A DNA stretch of 64,000 bases from Onthophagus taurus. Taxonomy: Eukaryota; Arthropoda; Insecta; Coleoptera; Scarabaeidae. The translations under genes were made by a program, and so were the position numbers. The stretch is taken from assembly GCF_036711975.1 (NCBI RefSeq), contig NC_091975.1:9364501-9428500 (forward strand), in the 5' to 3' direction. A model generated the notes under the pieces. That model did not search any database. It saw only the letters and a list, made by a program, of their open reading frames with translations, and was not told the DNA's origin. Every line of letters starts with the position of its first letter. Within the stretch, counting starts at the first letter, position 1. This document shows, one piece after another, positions 11,515-25,100 of the stretch.

Positions 11515-14500
11515 ACGTTATTTTTTAAATCCAACCTTGTTTGATCGTTATAGATATGAAATAAAAATTTTAAAAAATCGTATCTTAAGAACGAATGGAG
11601 ATACCTCCATGAAGTTAAGAACATTTTAAAGCGAATTTAATAAAGAATTAATGTGCCATAAATAATTTCTTGTTTTCCATAAACACCGATGTTGTGATTT
11701 TTTAAATCCAATTCTGCATATTTGACTGTTTTGATATGAATAAACTTTAAGAAATCGTATCTCAAGAACTAATTGAGATATTACTATGCAATAAAATGCA
11801 ATTTAAAGCAAATTTAATAAAGAATTAATGTGCCATAAATAATTTCTTGTTTTCCATAAACACCGATGTTGTGATTCTTTAAATCCAATTCTGCTTTTTT
11901 GATTATAGAATTGAAGAATGAAACTTTAATAAATGATATCTTAAGAACGAATTAAGATACGATGATGAAATAAACAACATTTTAAAGCAAATTTAGTTAA
12001 GAATTAATGTGCCATAAATAATATCTCATTTCCCATAAACCCCGATGTTGTGATATTTTAAACTCAACTTGACATGGTTAATTGTTATAGATTTGAAATA
12101 TAGAACTTTAGAAGAGCGTATCTCAAGAACGAATGGAGATATCTCCATGAAGTAAAGAACATTTTAAAGCAAATTTAATAAAGAATTAATGTGCCATAAA
12201 TAATTTTTTATTTTCCATAAATACCGATGTTGTGATATTTTAAACTCAACTTGACATGGTTAATTGTTATAGATTTGAAATATAGAACTTTAGAAGAGCG
12301 TATCTCAAGAACGAATGGAGATATCTCCATGAAGTAAAGAACATTTTAAAGCAAATTTAATAAAGAATTAATGTGCCATAAATAATTTTTTATTTTCCAT
12401 AAATACCGATGTTGTGATATTTTAAACTCAACTTGACATGGTTAATTGTTATAGATTTGAAATATAGAACTTTAGAAGAGCGTATCTCAAGAACGAATGG
12501 AGATATCTCCATGAAATAAAGAACATTTTAAAGTAAATTTAATAAAGAATTAATGTGCCATAAATAATTTCTTGCTTTCCATAAACACCGATGTTGTGAT
12601 AATTTAAATCCAATTCTGCTTTTTTGATTTTAAAATTGAGGAATAAAACTTTAATAAGTGATATCTTAAGAATGAATTAAGATACGATGATGAAATAAAG
12701 AACATTTTAAAGCAAATTTAGTTAAGAATTAATATGCCATAAATAATTTCTTGTTTTCCATAAACACCGATGTTGTGATATTTTAAACTCAACTTGACAT
12801 GGTTAACTGTTGTAGATTTGAAATATAGAACTTTAGAAGAGCATATCTCAAGAACGAATGGAGATATCTCCATGAAATATATAACATTTTAAAGCAAATT
12901 TAATAAACAATTAATTTTTTGTTTTCCATAAACACCGATGTTGTGATTTTTTAAATCCAATTCTGCTTTTTTTATTATAGAATTGAAGAATACTGAAGAG
13001 TACTTGAAGAGTACTTTAATAAATGATATCTTAAGAACGAATTACGATACGATGATAAAATAAAGAATATTTTAAAGCAAATTTAGTTAAGAATTAATGT
13101 GCCATAAATAATATCTCATTTCCCATAAACACCGATTTTGTGATATTTTGAACTCAATTTGACATGGTTAATTGTTATAGATTTAAAATATAGAACTTTA
13201 GAAGAGCGTATCTCAAGAACGAATGAAGATATCTCCATGAAGTAAAGAACATTTTAAAGCAAATTTAATATAGAATTAATGTACCATAAATAATTTCTTA
13301 TTTTCGATAAACACCGATGTTGTGATAATTTAAATCTAATTCTGCTTTTTTGATTATAAAATTGATTAATAAAACTTTAATAAATAATATCTTAAGAACG
13401 AATTAAGATACGATGATGAAATAAAGAACATTTTAAAGCAAATTTAGTTAAGAATTAATGTGCCATAAATAATATCTCATTTCCCATAAACACCGATGTT
13501 GTGATATTTTAAACTCAACTTGACATGATTGATTGTTATAGATTTGAAATATAGATCTTTAGAAGAGCGTATCTCAAGAACGAATGGAGATAACTCCATG
13601 AAGTAAAGAACATTTTAAAGCAAATTTAATAAAGAATTAATGTGCCGTAAATAATTTCTTGTTTTCCATAAACACCGATGTTGTGATTTTTTAAATCCAA
13701 TTCTGCTTTTTTGACTGTTTTGATATGAATAAACTTTAAGAAATCGTATCTCAAGAACTAATTGAGATATTACTATGCAATAAAAAGCAATTTAAAGCAA
13801 ATTTAATAAAGAATTAATGTGCCATAAATAATTCCTTGTTTTCCATAAACACCGATGTTGTGATTTTTTAAATCCAATTCTGCTTTTTTGATTATAGAAT
13901 TGAAGAATAAAACTTTAATAAATAATATCTTAAGAACGAATTAAGATACGATGATGAAATAAAGAACATTTTAAAGCAAATTTAGTTAAGAATTAATGTG
14001 CCATAAATAATATCTCATTTCCCATAAACACCGATGTTGTGATATTTTAAATTCAACTTGACATGGTTAATTGTTAAAGATTTGAAATATAGAAATTTAG
14101 AAGAGCGTGTCTCAAGAACGAATAGAGATATCTCCATGAAATATACAACATTTTAAAGCAAATTTAATAAACAATTAATCTTTTGTTTTCCATAAACACC
14201 GATGTTGTGATTATTTAAATCCAATTCTGCTTTTTTGATTATAGAATTGAAGAATAAAACTTTAATAAATGATATCTTAAGAACGAATTAAGATACGATG
14301 ATAAAATAAAGAACATTTTAAAGCAAATTTAGTTAAGAATTAATGTGCCATAAATAATATCTCATTTCCAATAAACACCGATTTTGTGATATTTTGAACT
14401 CAACTTGACATGGTTAATTGTTATAGATTTGAAATATAGAACTTTAGAAGAGCGTATCTCAAGAACGAATGGAGATATCTCCATGAAGTAAAGAACATTT

Positions 14501-17500
14501 TAAAGCAAATTTAATAAAGAATTAATGTACTATAAATAATTTCTTGTTTTCCATAAACACCGATGATGTAATTATTTAAATCCAATTCTGCATATTTGAC
14601 TGTTTTGATATGAATAAACTTTAAGAAATCGTATCTCAAGAACTAATTGAGATATTACTATGCAATAAAAAGCAATTTAAAGCAAATTTAATAAAGAATT
14701 AATGTGCCATAAATAATTTCTTGTTTTCCATAAACACTGATGTTGTGATTTTTTAAATCCAATTCTACATATTTGACTGTTTTGATATGAATAAACTTTA
14801 AGAAATCGTATCTCAAGAACTAATTGAGATATTACTATGCAATAAAAAGCAATTTAAAGCAAATTTAATAAAGAATTAATGTGCCATAAATAATTTCTTA
14901 TTTTCCATAAACACCGATGTTGTGATTATTTAAATCAAATTTGATTATAGAATTGATTAATAAAACATTAATAAATAATATCTTAAGAACGAATTAAGAT
15001 ACGATGATGAAATAAAGAACATTTTAAAGCAAATTTAGTTAAGAATTAATGTGCCATAAATAATATCTCATTTCCCATAAACACCGATGTTGTGATATTT
15101 TGAACTCAACTTGACATGGTTAATTGTTATAGATTTAAAATATAGAACTTTAGAAGAGCGTATCTCAAGAACGAATGGAGATATCTCCATGAAGTAAAGA
15201 ACATTTTAAAGCAAATTTAATAAAGAATTAATGTGCCATAAATAATTTCTTGTTTTCCATAAACACCGATGTTGTGATTTTTTAAATCCAATTCTGCATA
15301 TTTGACTGTTTTGATGATATGAATAAAGTTTAAGAAATCGTATCTCAAGAACTAATTGAGATATTACTATGCAATAAAAAGCAATTTAAAGCAAATTTAA
15401 TAAAGAATTAATGTGCCATAAATAATTTCTTGTTTTCCATAAACACCGATGTTGTGATTTTTTAAATCTAATTCTGCTTTTTTGATTATAGAATTGAGGA
15501 ATAAAACTTTAATAAATAATATCTTAAGAACGAATTAAGATACGATGATGAAATAAAGAACATTTTAAAGCAAATTTAGTTAAGAATTAATGTGCCATAA
15601 ATAATATCTCATTTCCCATAAACACCGATGTTGTGATATTTTAAATTCAACTTGACATGGTTAATTGTTAAAGATTTGAAATATAGAAATTTAGAAGAGC
15701 GTATCTCAAGAACGAATAGAGATATCTCCATGAAATATACAACATTTTAAAGCAAATTTAATAAACAATTAATCTTTTGTTTTCCATAAACACCGATGTT
15801 GTGATTATTTAAATCCAATTCTGCTTTTTTGATTATAGAATTGAAGAATAAAACTTTAATAAATGATATCTTAAGAACGAATTAAGATATGATGATGAAA
15901 TAAAGAACATTTTAAAGCAAATTTAGTTAAGAATTAATGTGCCATAAATAATATCTCATTTCTCATAAACACCGATTTTGTGATATTTTGAACTCAACTT
16001 GACATGGTTAATTGTTATAGATTTGAAATATAGAAATTTAGAAGAGCGTATCTCAAGAACGAATGGAGATGTCTTCATGAAGTAAAGAACATTTTAAAGC
16101 AAATTTAATAAAGAATTAATGTGCCATAAATAATTTCTTGTTTTCCATAAACACCGATGATGTAATTATTTAAATCCAATTCTGCATGTTTGACTGTTTT
16201 GATATGAATAAACTTTAAGAAATCGTATCTCAAGAACTAATTGAGATATTACTATGCAATAAAAAGCAATTTAAAGCAAATTTAATAAAGAATTAATGTG
16301 CCATAAATAATTTCTTGTTTTCCATAAACACCGATGTTATGATTATTTAAATCCAATTCTGCTTTTTTGATTATAGAATTGGGGAATAAAACTTTAATAA
16401 ATCATATCTTAAAAACTAATTAAGATACGATGATGAAATAAAGAACATTTTAAAGGAAATTTAGTTAAGAATTAATGTGCCATAAATAATATCTCATAAA
16501 CATCGATTTTGTGATATTTTGAACTCAACTTGACATGGTTAATTGTTATAGATTTGAAATATAGAACTTTAGAAGAGCGTATCTCAAGAACGAATGGAGA
16601 TATCTCCATGAAGTAAAGAACATTTTAAAGCAAATTTAATAAAGAATTAAGGTGCCATAAATAATTTCTTGTTTTCCATAAACACCGATGTTGTGATTTT
16701 TTAAATCCAATTCTGCATATTTGACTGTTTTGATATGAATAAACTTTAAGAAATCGTATCTCAAGAACTAATTGAGATATTACTATGCAATAAAAAGCAA
16801 TTTAAAGCAAATTTAATAAAGAATTAATGTGCCATAAATAATTTCTTGTTTTCCATAAACACCGATGTTATGATTATTTAAATCCAATTCTGCTTTTTTG
16901 ATTATAGAATTGGGGAATAAAACTTTAATAAATCATATCTTAAAAACTAATTAAGATACGATGATGAAATAAAGAACATTTTAAAGCAAATTTAGTTAAG
17001 AATTAATGTGCTATAAATAATATCTCATTTCCCATAAACACCGATGTTGTGATTTTTTAAATCCAATTCTGCTTTTTTGATTATAGAATTGGGGAATAAA
17101 ACTTTAATAAATCATATCTTAAAAACTAATTAAGATACGATGATGAAATAAAGAACATTTTAAAGCAAATTTAGTTAAGAATTAATGTGCCATAAATAAT
17201 ATCTCATTTCCCATAAACACCGATGTTGTGATTTTTTAAATCCAATTCTGCATATTTGACTGTTTTGATATGAATAAACTTTAAGAAATCGTATCTCAAG
17301 AACTAATTGAGATATTACTATGCAATAAAAAGCAATTTAAAGCAAATTTAATAAAGAATTAATGTGCCATAAATAATTTCTTGTTTTCCATAATCACCAA
17401 TGTTGTGATTTTTTAAATCTAATTCTGCTTTTTTGATTATAATTTGAGGAATAAAACTTTAATAAATGATATCTTAAGAACGAATTAAGATACGATGATG

Positions 17501-20500
17501 AAATAAAGAACATTTTAAAGCAAATTTAGTTAAGAATTAATGTGCCATAAATAATATCTCATTTCTCATAAACACCGATTTTGTGATATTTTGAACTCAA
17601 CTTGACATGGTTAATTGTTATAGATTTGAAATATAGAAATTTAGAAGAGCGTATCTCAAGAACGAATGGAGATGTCTTCATGAAATAAAGAACATTTTAA
17701 AGCTAATTTAATAAAGAATTAGTGTGCCATAAATAATTTCTTGTTTTCCATAAACACCGGTGTTGTGATTTTTTAAACCCAATTCTGCTTTTTTGATTAT
17801 AGAATTGAGGAATAAAACGTTAATAAATCATATCTTAAGAACGAATTAAGATACGATGATGAAATAAAGAACATTTTAAAGCAAATTTAGTGAAGAATTA
17901 ATGTGCCATAAACAATATCTTATTTCCCATAAACACCGATGGTGTGATATTTTAAACTCAACTTGACATGGTTAATTGTTATAGATGTGAGATATAGAAC
18001 TTTAGAAGAGCGTATCTCAAGAACGAATGGAGATATCTCCATGAAATATACAACATTTTAAAGCAAATTTAATAAACAATTAATCTTTTGTTTTCCATAA
18101 ACACCGATGTTGTGATTATTTAAATCCAATTCTGCTTTTTTGATTATAGAATTGAGGAATAAAACTTTAATAAATGATATCTTAAGAACGAATTAAGATA
18201 TGATGATAAAATAAAGAACATTTTAAAGCAAATTTAGTTAAGAATTAATGTGCCATAAATAATATCTCATTTCCAATAAACACCGATTTTGTGATATTTT
18301 GAACTCAACTTGACATGGTTAATTGTTATAGATTTGAAATATAGAACTTTAGAAGAGCGTATCTCAAGAACGAATGGAGATATCTCCATGAAGTAAAGAA
18401 CATTTTAAAGCAAATTTAATAAAGAATTAATGTGCTATAAATAATTTCTTGTTTTCCATAAACACCGATGATGTAATTATTTAAATCCAATTCTGCATAT
18501 TTGACTGTTTTGATATGAATAAACTTTAAGAAATCGTATCTCAAGAACTAATTGAGATATTACTATGCAATAAAAAGCAATTTAAAGCAAATTTAATAAA
18601 GAATTAATGTGCCATAAATAATTTCTTGTTTTCCATAAACACTGATGTTGTGATTTTTTAAATCCAATTCTACATATTTGACTGTTTTGATATGAATAAA
18701 CTTTAAGAAATCGTATCTCAAGAACTAATTGAGATATTACTATGCAATAAAAAGCAATTTAAAGCAAATTTAATAAAGAATTAATGTGCCATAAATAATC
18801 TCTTGTTTTCCATAAACACCGATGTTGTGATTATTTAAATCAAATTTGATTATAGAATTGATTAATAAAACATTAATAAATAATATCTTAAGAACGAATT
18901 AAGATACGATGATGAAATAAAGAACATTTTAAAGCAAATTTAGTTAAGAATTAATGTGCCATAAATAATATCTCATTTCCCATAAACACCGATGTTGTGA
19001 TATTTTGAACTCAACTTGACATGGTTAATTGTTATAGATTTAAAATATAGAATTTTAGAAGAGCGTATCTCAAGAACGAATGGAGATATCTCCATGAAGT
19101 AAAGAACATTTTAAAGCAAATTTAATAAAGAATTAATGTGCCATAAATAATTTCTTGTTTTCCATAAACACCGATGTTGTGATTTTTTAAATCCAATTCT
19201 GCATATTTGACTGTTTTGATGATATGAATAAAGTTTAAGAAATCGTATCTCAAGAACTAATTGAGATATTACTATGCAATAAAATGTAATTTAAAGCAAA
19301 TTTAATAAAGAATTAATGTGCCATAAATAATTTCTTGTTTTCCATAAACACCGATGTTGTGATAATTTAAATCCAATTCTGCTTTTTTGATTATAGAATT
19401 GAGGAATAAAACTTTAATAAATAATATCTTAAGAACGAATTAAGATACGATGATAAAATAAAGAACATTTTAAAGCAAATTTAGTTAAGAATTAATGTGC
19501 CATAAATAATATCTCATTTCCCATAAACACCGATGTTGTGATATTTTAAACTCAACTTGACATGGTTAATTGTTATAGATTTGAAATATAGAAATTTAGA
19601 AGAGCGTATCTCAAGAACGAATGGAGATATCTCCATGAAATATACAACATTTTAAAGCAAATTTAATAAACAATTAATTTTTTGTTTTCCATAAACACCG
19701 ATGTTGTGATTTTTTAAATCCAATTCTGCTTTTTTGATTATAGAATTGAAGAATAAAACTTTAATAAATGATATCTTAAGAACGAATTAAGATACGATGA
19801 TGAAATAAAGAACATTTTAAAGCAAATTTAGTTAAGAATTAATGTGCTATAAATAATTTCTTGTTTTCCATAAACACCGATGTTGTGATATTTTAAACTC
19901 AACTTGACATGGTTGATTGTTATAGATTTGAAATATAGATCTTTAGAAGAGCGTATCTCAAGAACGAATGGAGATATCTCGATGAAATATACAACATTTT
20001 AAAGCAAATTTAATAAACAATTAATTTTTTGTTTTCCATAAACACAGATTTTGTGATTTTTTAAATCTAATTCTGCTTTTTTGATTATAGAATTGAGGAA
20101 TAAAACTTTAATAAATGATATCTTAAGAACGAATTAAGATACGTTGATGAAATAAAGAACATTTTAAAGCAAATTTAGTTAAGAATTAATGTGCCATAAA
20201 TAATATCTTATTTCCCATAAACACCGATGTTGTGATATTTTAAACTCAACTTGACATGATTGATTGTTATAGATTTGAAATATAGAACTTTAGAAGAGCG
20301 TATCTCAAGAACGAATGGAGATGTCTTCATGAAGTAAAGAACATTTTAAAGCAAATTTAATAAAGAATTAATGTGCCATAAATAATTCCTTGTTTTCCAT
20401 AAACACCGATGTTGTGATTTTTTATTTGCATATTTGACTGTTTTGATATGAATAAACTTTAAAAAATCGTATCTCAAGAACTAATTGAGATATTACTATG

Positions 20501-20600
20501 AAATAAAAAGCAATTTAAAACAAATTTAATGAAGATTTAAGCCGGCAAAAATAATTTCTTCATTTCCATAAACATCGATATCGAATTGAAATATAGAAGC
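11515..20600. repeat. Large satellite array, 177-182 bp monomers, three subfamilies, ~50 copies
   Basis: The CCATAAACACCGATGTTGTG block recurs at 177-182 bp steps across 9 kb. Three monomer types share ends but differ in the middle. Type A has TTTGACTGTTTTGATATG and TATCTCAAGAACTAATTGAG. Type B has GATTATAGAATTGA and TATCTTAAGAACGAATTAAG. Type C has AACTCAACTTGACATGG and CTCAAGAACGAATGGAGATA. The order is irregular, but a multi-monomer block is repeated with an exact 3905-bp offset (see findings). Each monomer carries a short inverted repeat. The array ends about 150 bp from the carbonic anhydrase stop codon. Diverged single monomers of the same family occur at about 47120, 52300, 55800 and 58105. 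Confidence 0.95.
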
Positions 20601-20748
20601 TGAGATATTAAGTAAATAATAAAAAATAAACACTCAATAGATATATTTTTACATATCATATAAAAAATTAAAAATCCTAATATAAAGGATGAACATCATC
20701 AACAATTAATGTTAAATAAAAATAAACTCTTAAAGAAATAATTTAATG

Positions 20749-21888
20749 TTAAACTTTAGATCGTTTAGGGCGCATCATCCAGTCCCATTTATCATAAGAA
20801 ATAGTTTCGTTAGTTTTGTGATAGCGAATCTTTTCTTTCATCTTTCTAACAAAGACTCGTCTACTTCCAATTTTTTGCAACTTTCTGTAATTTTTCACGA
20901 TGGGAGTTTGGTTTGTATCCGACGCTAAATTTCTGAACTTGTTCATCTAAAAAGAAAAATGTAAATCAAAAATTCAGATTATAATTAAAAAAAAAACGAA
21001 CTTGATAAACCGAAATCGGTAAAGGATCCGGAAATAAGATCCACGTAACAGCTTCGGAACAGGGTGGAGTTGTTAATGAACCTTTGTAAGTGTAAAATCG
21101 TTCCATGTCATCTGATGACGGTAATAAAGAGGCTAAAGTAAACGTTTCGTTTAACATGTAACGAGTGTTTACTGAATAAACGTGTTTTAAGTTGCGAACG
21201 ATGTTGGATAAACCTTTATTTTCTTTTTCACTTATCTAAAACACATTTTAATAAAATTAATTGATTTTTACAATAAATCATTCATTTTTTACTTGAAAGA
21301 AAAATCCCAAAACTGTCAACCCATCCGTATAATTTAAAGCATCACCAACAGTATCATACTTCCTATTCCTATAAATAATGTGCATCTCAATTGGAAATCG
21401 AATATCATTAAAAATATGTTCAGATCCTTGATTATTAGTATCGCCCCAATGAAAATGCAGACCCTCTAATACGTATTCGTTATGTAATCTCGCCCCAAAA
21501 ACATACGGAATATATTTTTGGTACGGATCGTCTTCGGGCAATTTTGGAAGACTCAAAGTAACGGAATGACCGTTGTTTGTTAGGTCTAAAGGGCCTGGTA
21601 AATAATCGTGAAATCGAATCATCTCTAAAGCGGGCATTCGCAAAGGGATCGCTTTAAAACTATCGATTCGTATTGGCGATTGCATTTCGCCACCGCAAGA
21701 AATGTGTTCTCTTCGCCAGTTGCGCTGTTCGTAATTGCTGTAACCGAATCGATGAATCCCAGAAACTAATTAAAACAAATTTGTTTTTATTAATTTAATA
21801 CTACTATAAATTATTAAATTACAAAGTACCTACCTTTAAAATGTCCTATAAGGAATAATTGCACGATAAGTAATAAACACTTATTCAT
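20749..21888 (-). CDS. Secreted alpha-carbonic anhydrase (four exons, complete)
   Basis: Zinc enzyme interconverting CO2 and bicarbonate. Minus-strand exons are 21888-21834, 21765-21293, 21235-21002 and 20946-20749; introns are 68, 57 and 55 bp with GT/AG ends, and phases 1, 0, 0 join to 319 codons. Residues 1 to about 20 are a signal peptide (hydrophobic LLLIVQLFLIG core). The QSPI motif is at 47-50. Zinc ligands are His122 and His124 (LHFHWG) and His147 (EMHII). His85 in NNGHS matches the proton-shuttle His64 of human CA II. Glu134 (GSEH) and Thr231-Thr232 (SLTTPPCSE) complete the active site. Cys42 and Cys235 match the disulfide of extracellular isoforms. The C-terminal ~40 residues after the fold are Lys/Arg-rich. 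All catalytic residues are present, so activity is expected. The gene sits alone between two large satellite arrays, each within about 250 bp of it. Confidence 0.94.
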
Positions 21889-21955
21889 AATTGTTAAGAT
21901 TTAAACTAGTGTAGCACAATGTAAAAAATACTCGATATCAAACAGGTAAGCGAGT

Positions 21956-21962
21956 ATTTATA
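21956..21962 (-). promoter_or_regulatory. TATA box of the carbonic anhydrase gene
   Basis: On the minus strand the sequence reads CTATAAATA, about 70 bp upstream of the start codon at 21888. That leaves room for a transcription start near 21925-21930 and a short leader. No other core promoter element was identified with confidence. The satellite begins about 160 bp further upstream, so the proximal promoter is compact. Confidence 0.55.
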
Positions 21963-22124
21963 GAGAAACCGCAGATTTGCGCATGCTAACCATTGATTTG
22001 TAAACAGTTAGCGAACTTATTTTATCTAATTGTTCATTCTAAACGGTATGGATTTTTATGATAATTCGCTTTGCGTTCAAAAATACTTCTGAATCGGAAT
22101 ACTAAAAAAATAATAAAATACTAA

Positions 22125-25100
22125 GAAAAAACGTCAAATTTTGTGATTTATCACTAGAAACTGGTGATAGATAAATACGAAATCAATCTGGATTATGATT
22201 TATTGATGCATTAGGAACGTTTTTTATTCACAACGTTTTTCTCCATCAGTTTTAGTACTTTCGTTATATTTAGTTGATGTTATTAAGAAAAATCGTCCAA
22301 TTTGGACAATTTTTTGAGTTAAGCTACATCACTAGAAATTGGTGATAGATAAATATGAAATAAATATAGATTATGATTTCTTGATGCATTAGGAATATTT
22401 TTTATTCATAAAGTTTTTCTCCATCAGTTTTAGTACTTATTCTATACTTGATTTTATTAACAAAAATCATCAAATTTTGACAATTTTGTGATTTAAGCTA
22501 CATCACTAGAAACTGATGATAGATAAATATGAAATAAATATAGATTATGATTTCTTGATGCATTAGGAATATTTTTTATTCATAACGTTTTTTTCTATCA
22601 GTTTTAGTACTTATTCTATACATGGTTTTATTAAGAAAAATTATCAAATTTTGACATTTTGTGATTTTTGCTACATCACTAGAAACTGGTGATAGATAAA
22701 TACGTATTCATTCTGGATTATGATTTATTGATGCATTAGGAACGTTTTTTATTCAAACGTTTTTCTCCATCAGTTTTAGTACTTCCGTTATATTTAGTTG
22801 ATGTTATTAAGAAAAATCGTCCAATTTGGACAATTTTTTGATTTAAGCTACGTCGCTAGAAGCTGGTGATAGATAAATATGAAATAAATATAGATTATGA
22901 TTTCTTGATGCATTAGGAATATTTTTTATTCACAACGTTTTTCTCCATCAGTTTTAGTACTTATTCTATACTTGATTTTATTAACAAAAATCATCAAATT
23001 TTGATATTTTGTGATTTATGCTACATCATTAAAAACTGGTGATAGATAAATACGAAATCATTGTGGATTATGATTTATTGATGCATTAGGAACGTTTTTT
23101 ATTCATAACGTTTTTTTCCATCAGTTTTAGTACTTATTCTATACATGGTTTTATTAAGAAAAATCATCAAATTTTGACATTTAGTGATGCTACATCACTA
23201 AAAACTGGTGATGGATAAATACGAAATCATTCTGAATTATGGTTTATTAATGCATTAGGAACGTTTTTTATTCATAATGTTTTTCTCCATCAGTTTTAGT
23301 ACTTCCGTTATATTTAGTTGATATTATTAAGAAAAATCGTCCAATTTTGACAATTTTCTGATTTAAGCTACCTCACTAGAAACTGGTGATAGATAGATAT
23401 GAAATAAATATAGATTATAATTTCTTGGTGCATTAGGAATATTTTTTATTCATAACGTTTTTCTCCATCAGTTTTAGTAGGTACTTATTCTATACTTGAT
23501 TTTATTAAAAAAAAATCATCAAATTTTGACATTTTGTGATTGCTGCTACGTCACTAGAAACTGGTGATAGATAAATACGAAATCATTCTGGATTATGATT
23601 TATTCATGCATTAGGAACGTTTTTTATTCATAAAATCTTTCTCCATCAATTTTAGTACTTCCGTTATATTTAGTTGATATTATTAAGAGAAATCGTCCAA
23701 TTCTGACAATTTTTTGATTTAAGCTACATCACTAGAAACTGGTGATAGATAAATACGAAATCATTGTGGATTATGATTTATTGATGCATTAGGAACGGTT
23801 TTTATTCATAACGTTTTTCTCCATCAGTTTTAGTACTTCCGTTATATTTAGTTGATGTTATTAAGAAATATCGTCCAGTTTTGACAATTTTTTGATTTAA
23901 GCTACATCACTAGAAACTGGTGATAGATAGATACGAAATCATTCTGGATTATGATTAATTGATGCATTAGGAACGTTTTTTATTTATAACGTTTTTCTCC
24001 ATCAGTTTTACTACTTCCGTTATATTTAGTTAATTTTATTAAGAAAAATCGTCCAATTTGGACAATTTTTTGATTTAAGCTACGTCACTAGAAACTGGTG
24101 ATAGATAAATATGAAATAAACATAGATTATGATTTCTTGATGCATTAGGAATATTTTTTATTAATAACGTTTTTCTCCATCAGTTTTAGTACTTATTCTA
24201 TACTTGATTTTTTAAGAAAAATCATAAAATTTTGACATTTTGTGATTTCTGCTACATCACTAGAAACTGGTGATAGAAAAATACGAAATAATTTTGGATT
24301 ATGATTTATTAATGCATTAGGAACGTTTTTTATTCATAACGTTTTTCTCCATCAGTTTTAGTACTTCCGTTATATTTAGTTGATGTTATTAAGAAAAATC
24401 GTCCAATTTTGACAATTTTTTGATTTAAGCTACGTCACTAGAAACTGGTAATAGATAAATATGAAATAAATATAGATTATGATTTCTTGATGGATTAGGA
24501 ATATTTTTTATTCACAACGTTTTTCTCCATCAATTTATGTACTTATTCTATACTTGATTTTATTAACAAAAATCATCAAATTTTGATATTTTGTGATTTA
24601 TGCTACATCATTAAAAACTGGTGATAGATAAATACGAAATCATTCTGGATTATGATTTATTGATGCATCAGGAACATTTTTTGTTCATAAAGTCTTTCTC
24701 CATCAGTTTGAGTACTTCCGTTATATTTAGTTGATGTTATTAAGAAAAATCGTCCAATTTGGCCAATTTTTTGATTTAAGCTACATCACTAGAAACTGGT
24801 GATAGATAGAAGCGAAATCATTCTGAATTATCATTTATTGATGCATTAGGAACGTTTTTTATTCATAAAGTCTTTCTCCATCAGTTTTAGTACTTCCGTT
24901 ATATTTAGTTGATATTATTAAGAAAAATCGTGTAATTTGGACAATTTTTTTATTTATGTTAGATCACTAGAAACTGGTGATGGATAAATACGAAATCATT
25001 CCGGATTATGATTTATTGATGCATTAGGAACATTTTTTATTCATAAAGTCTTTCTCCATCAGTTTTAGTACTTCCGTTATATTTACTTGATGTTATTAAG

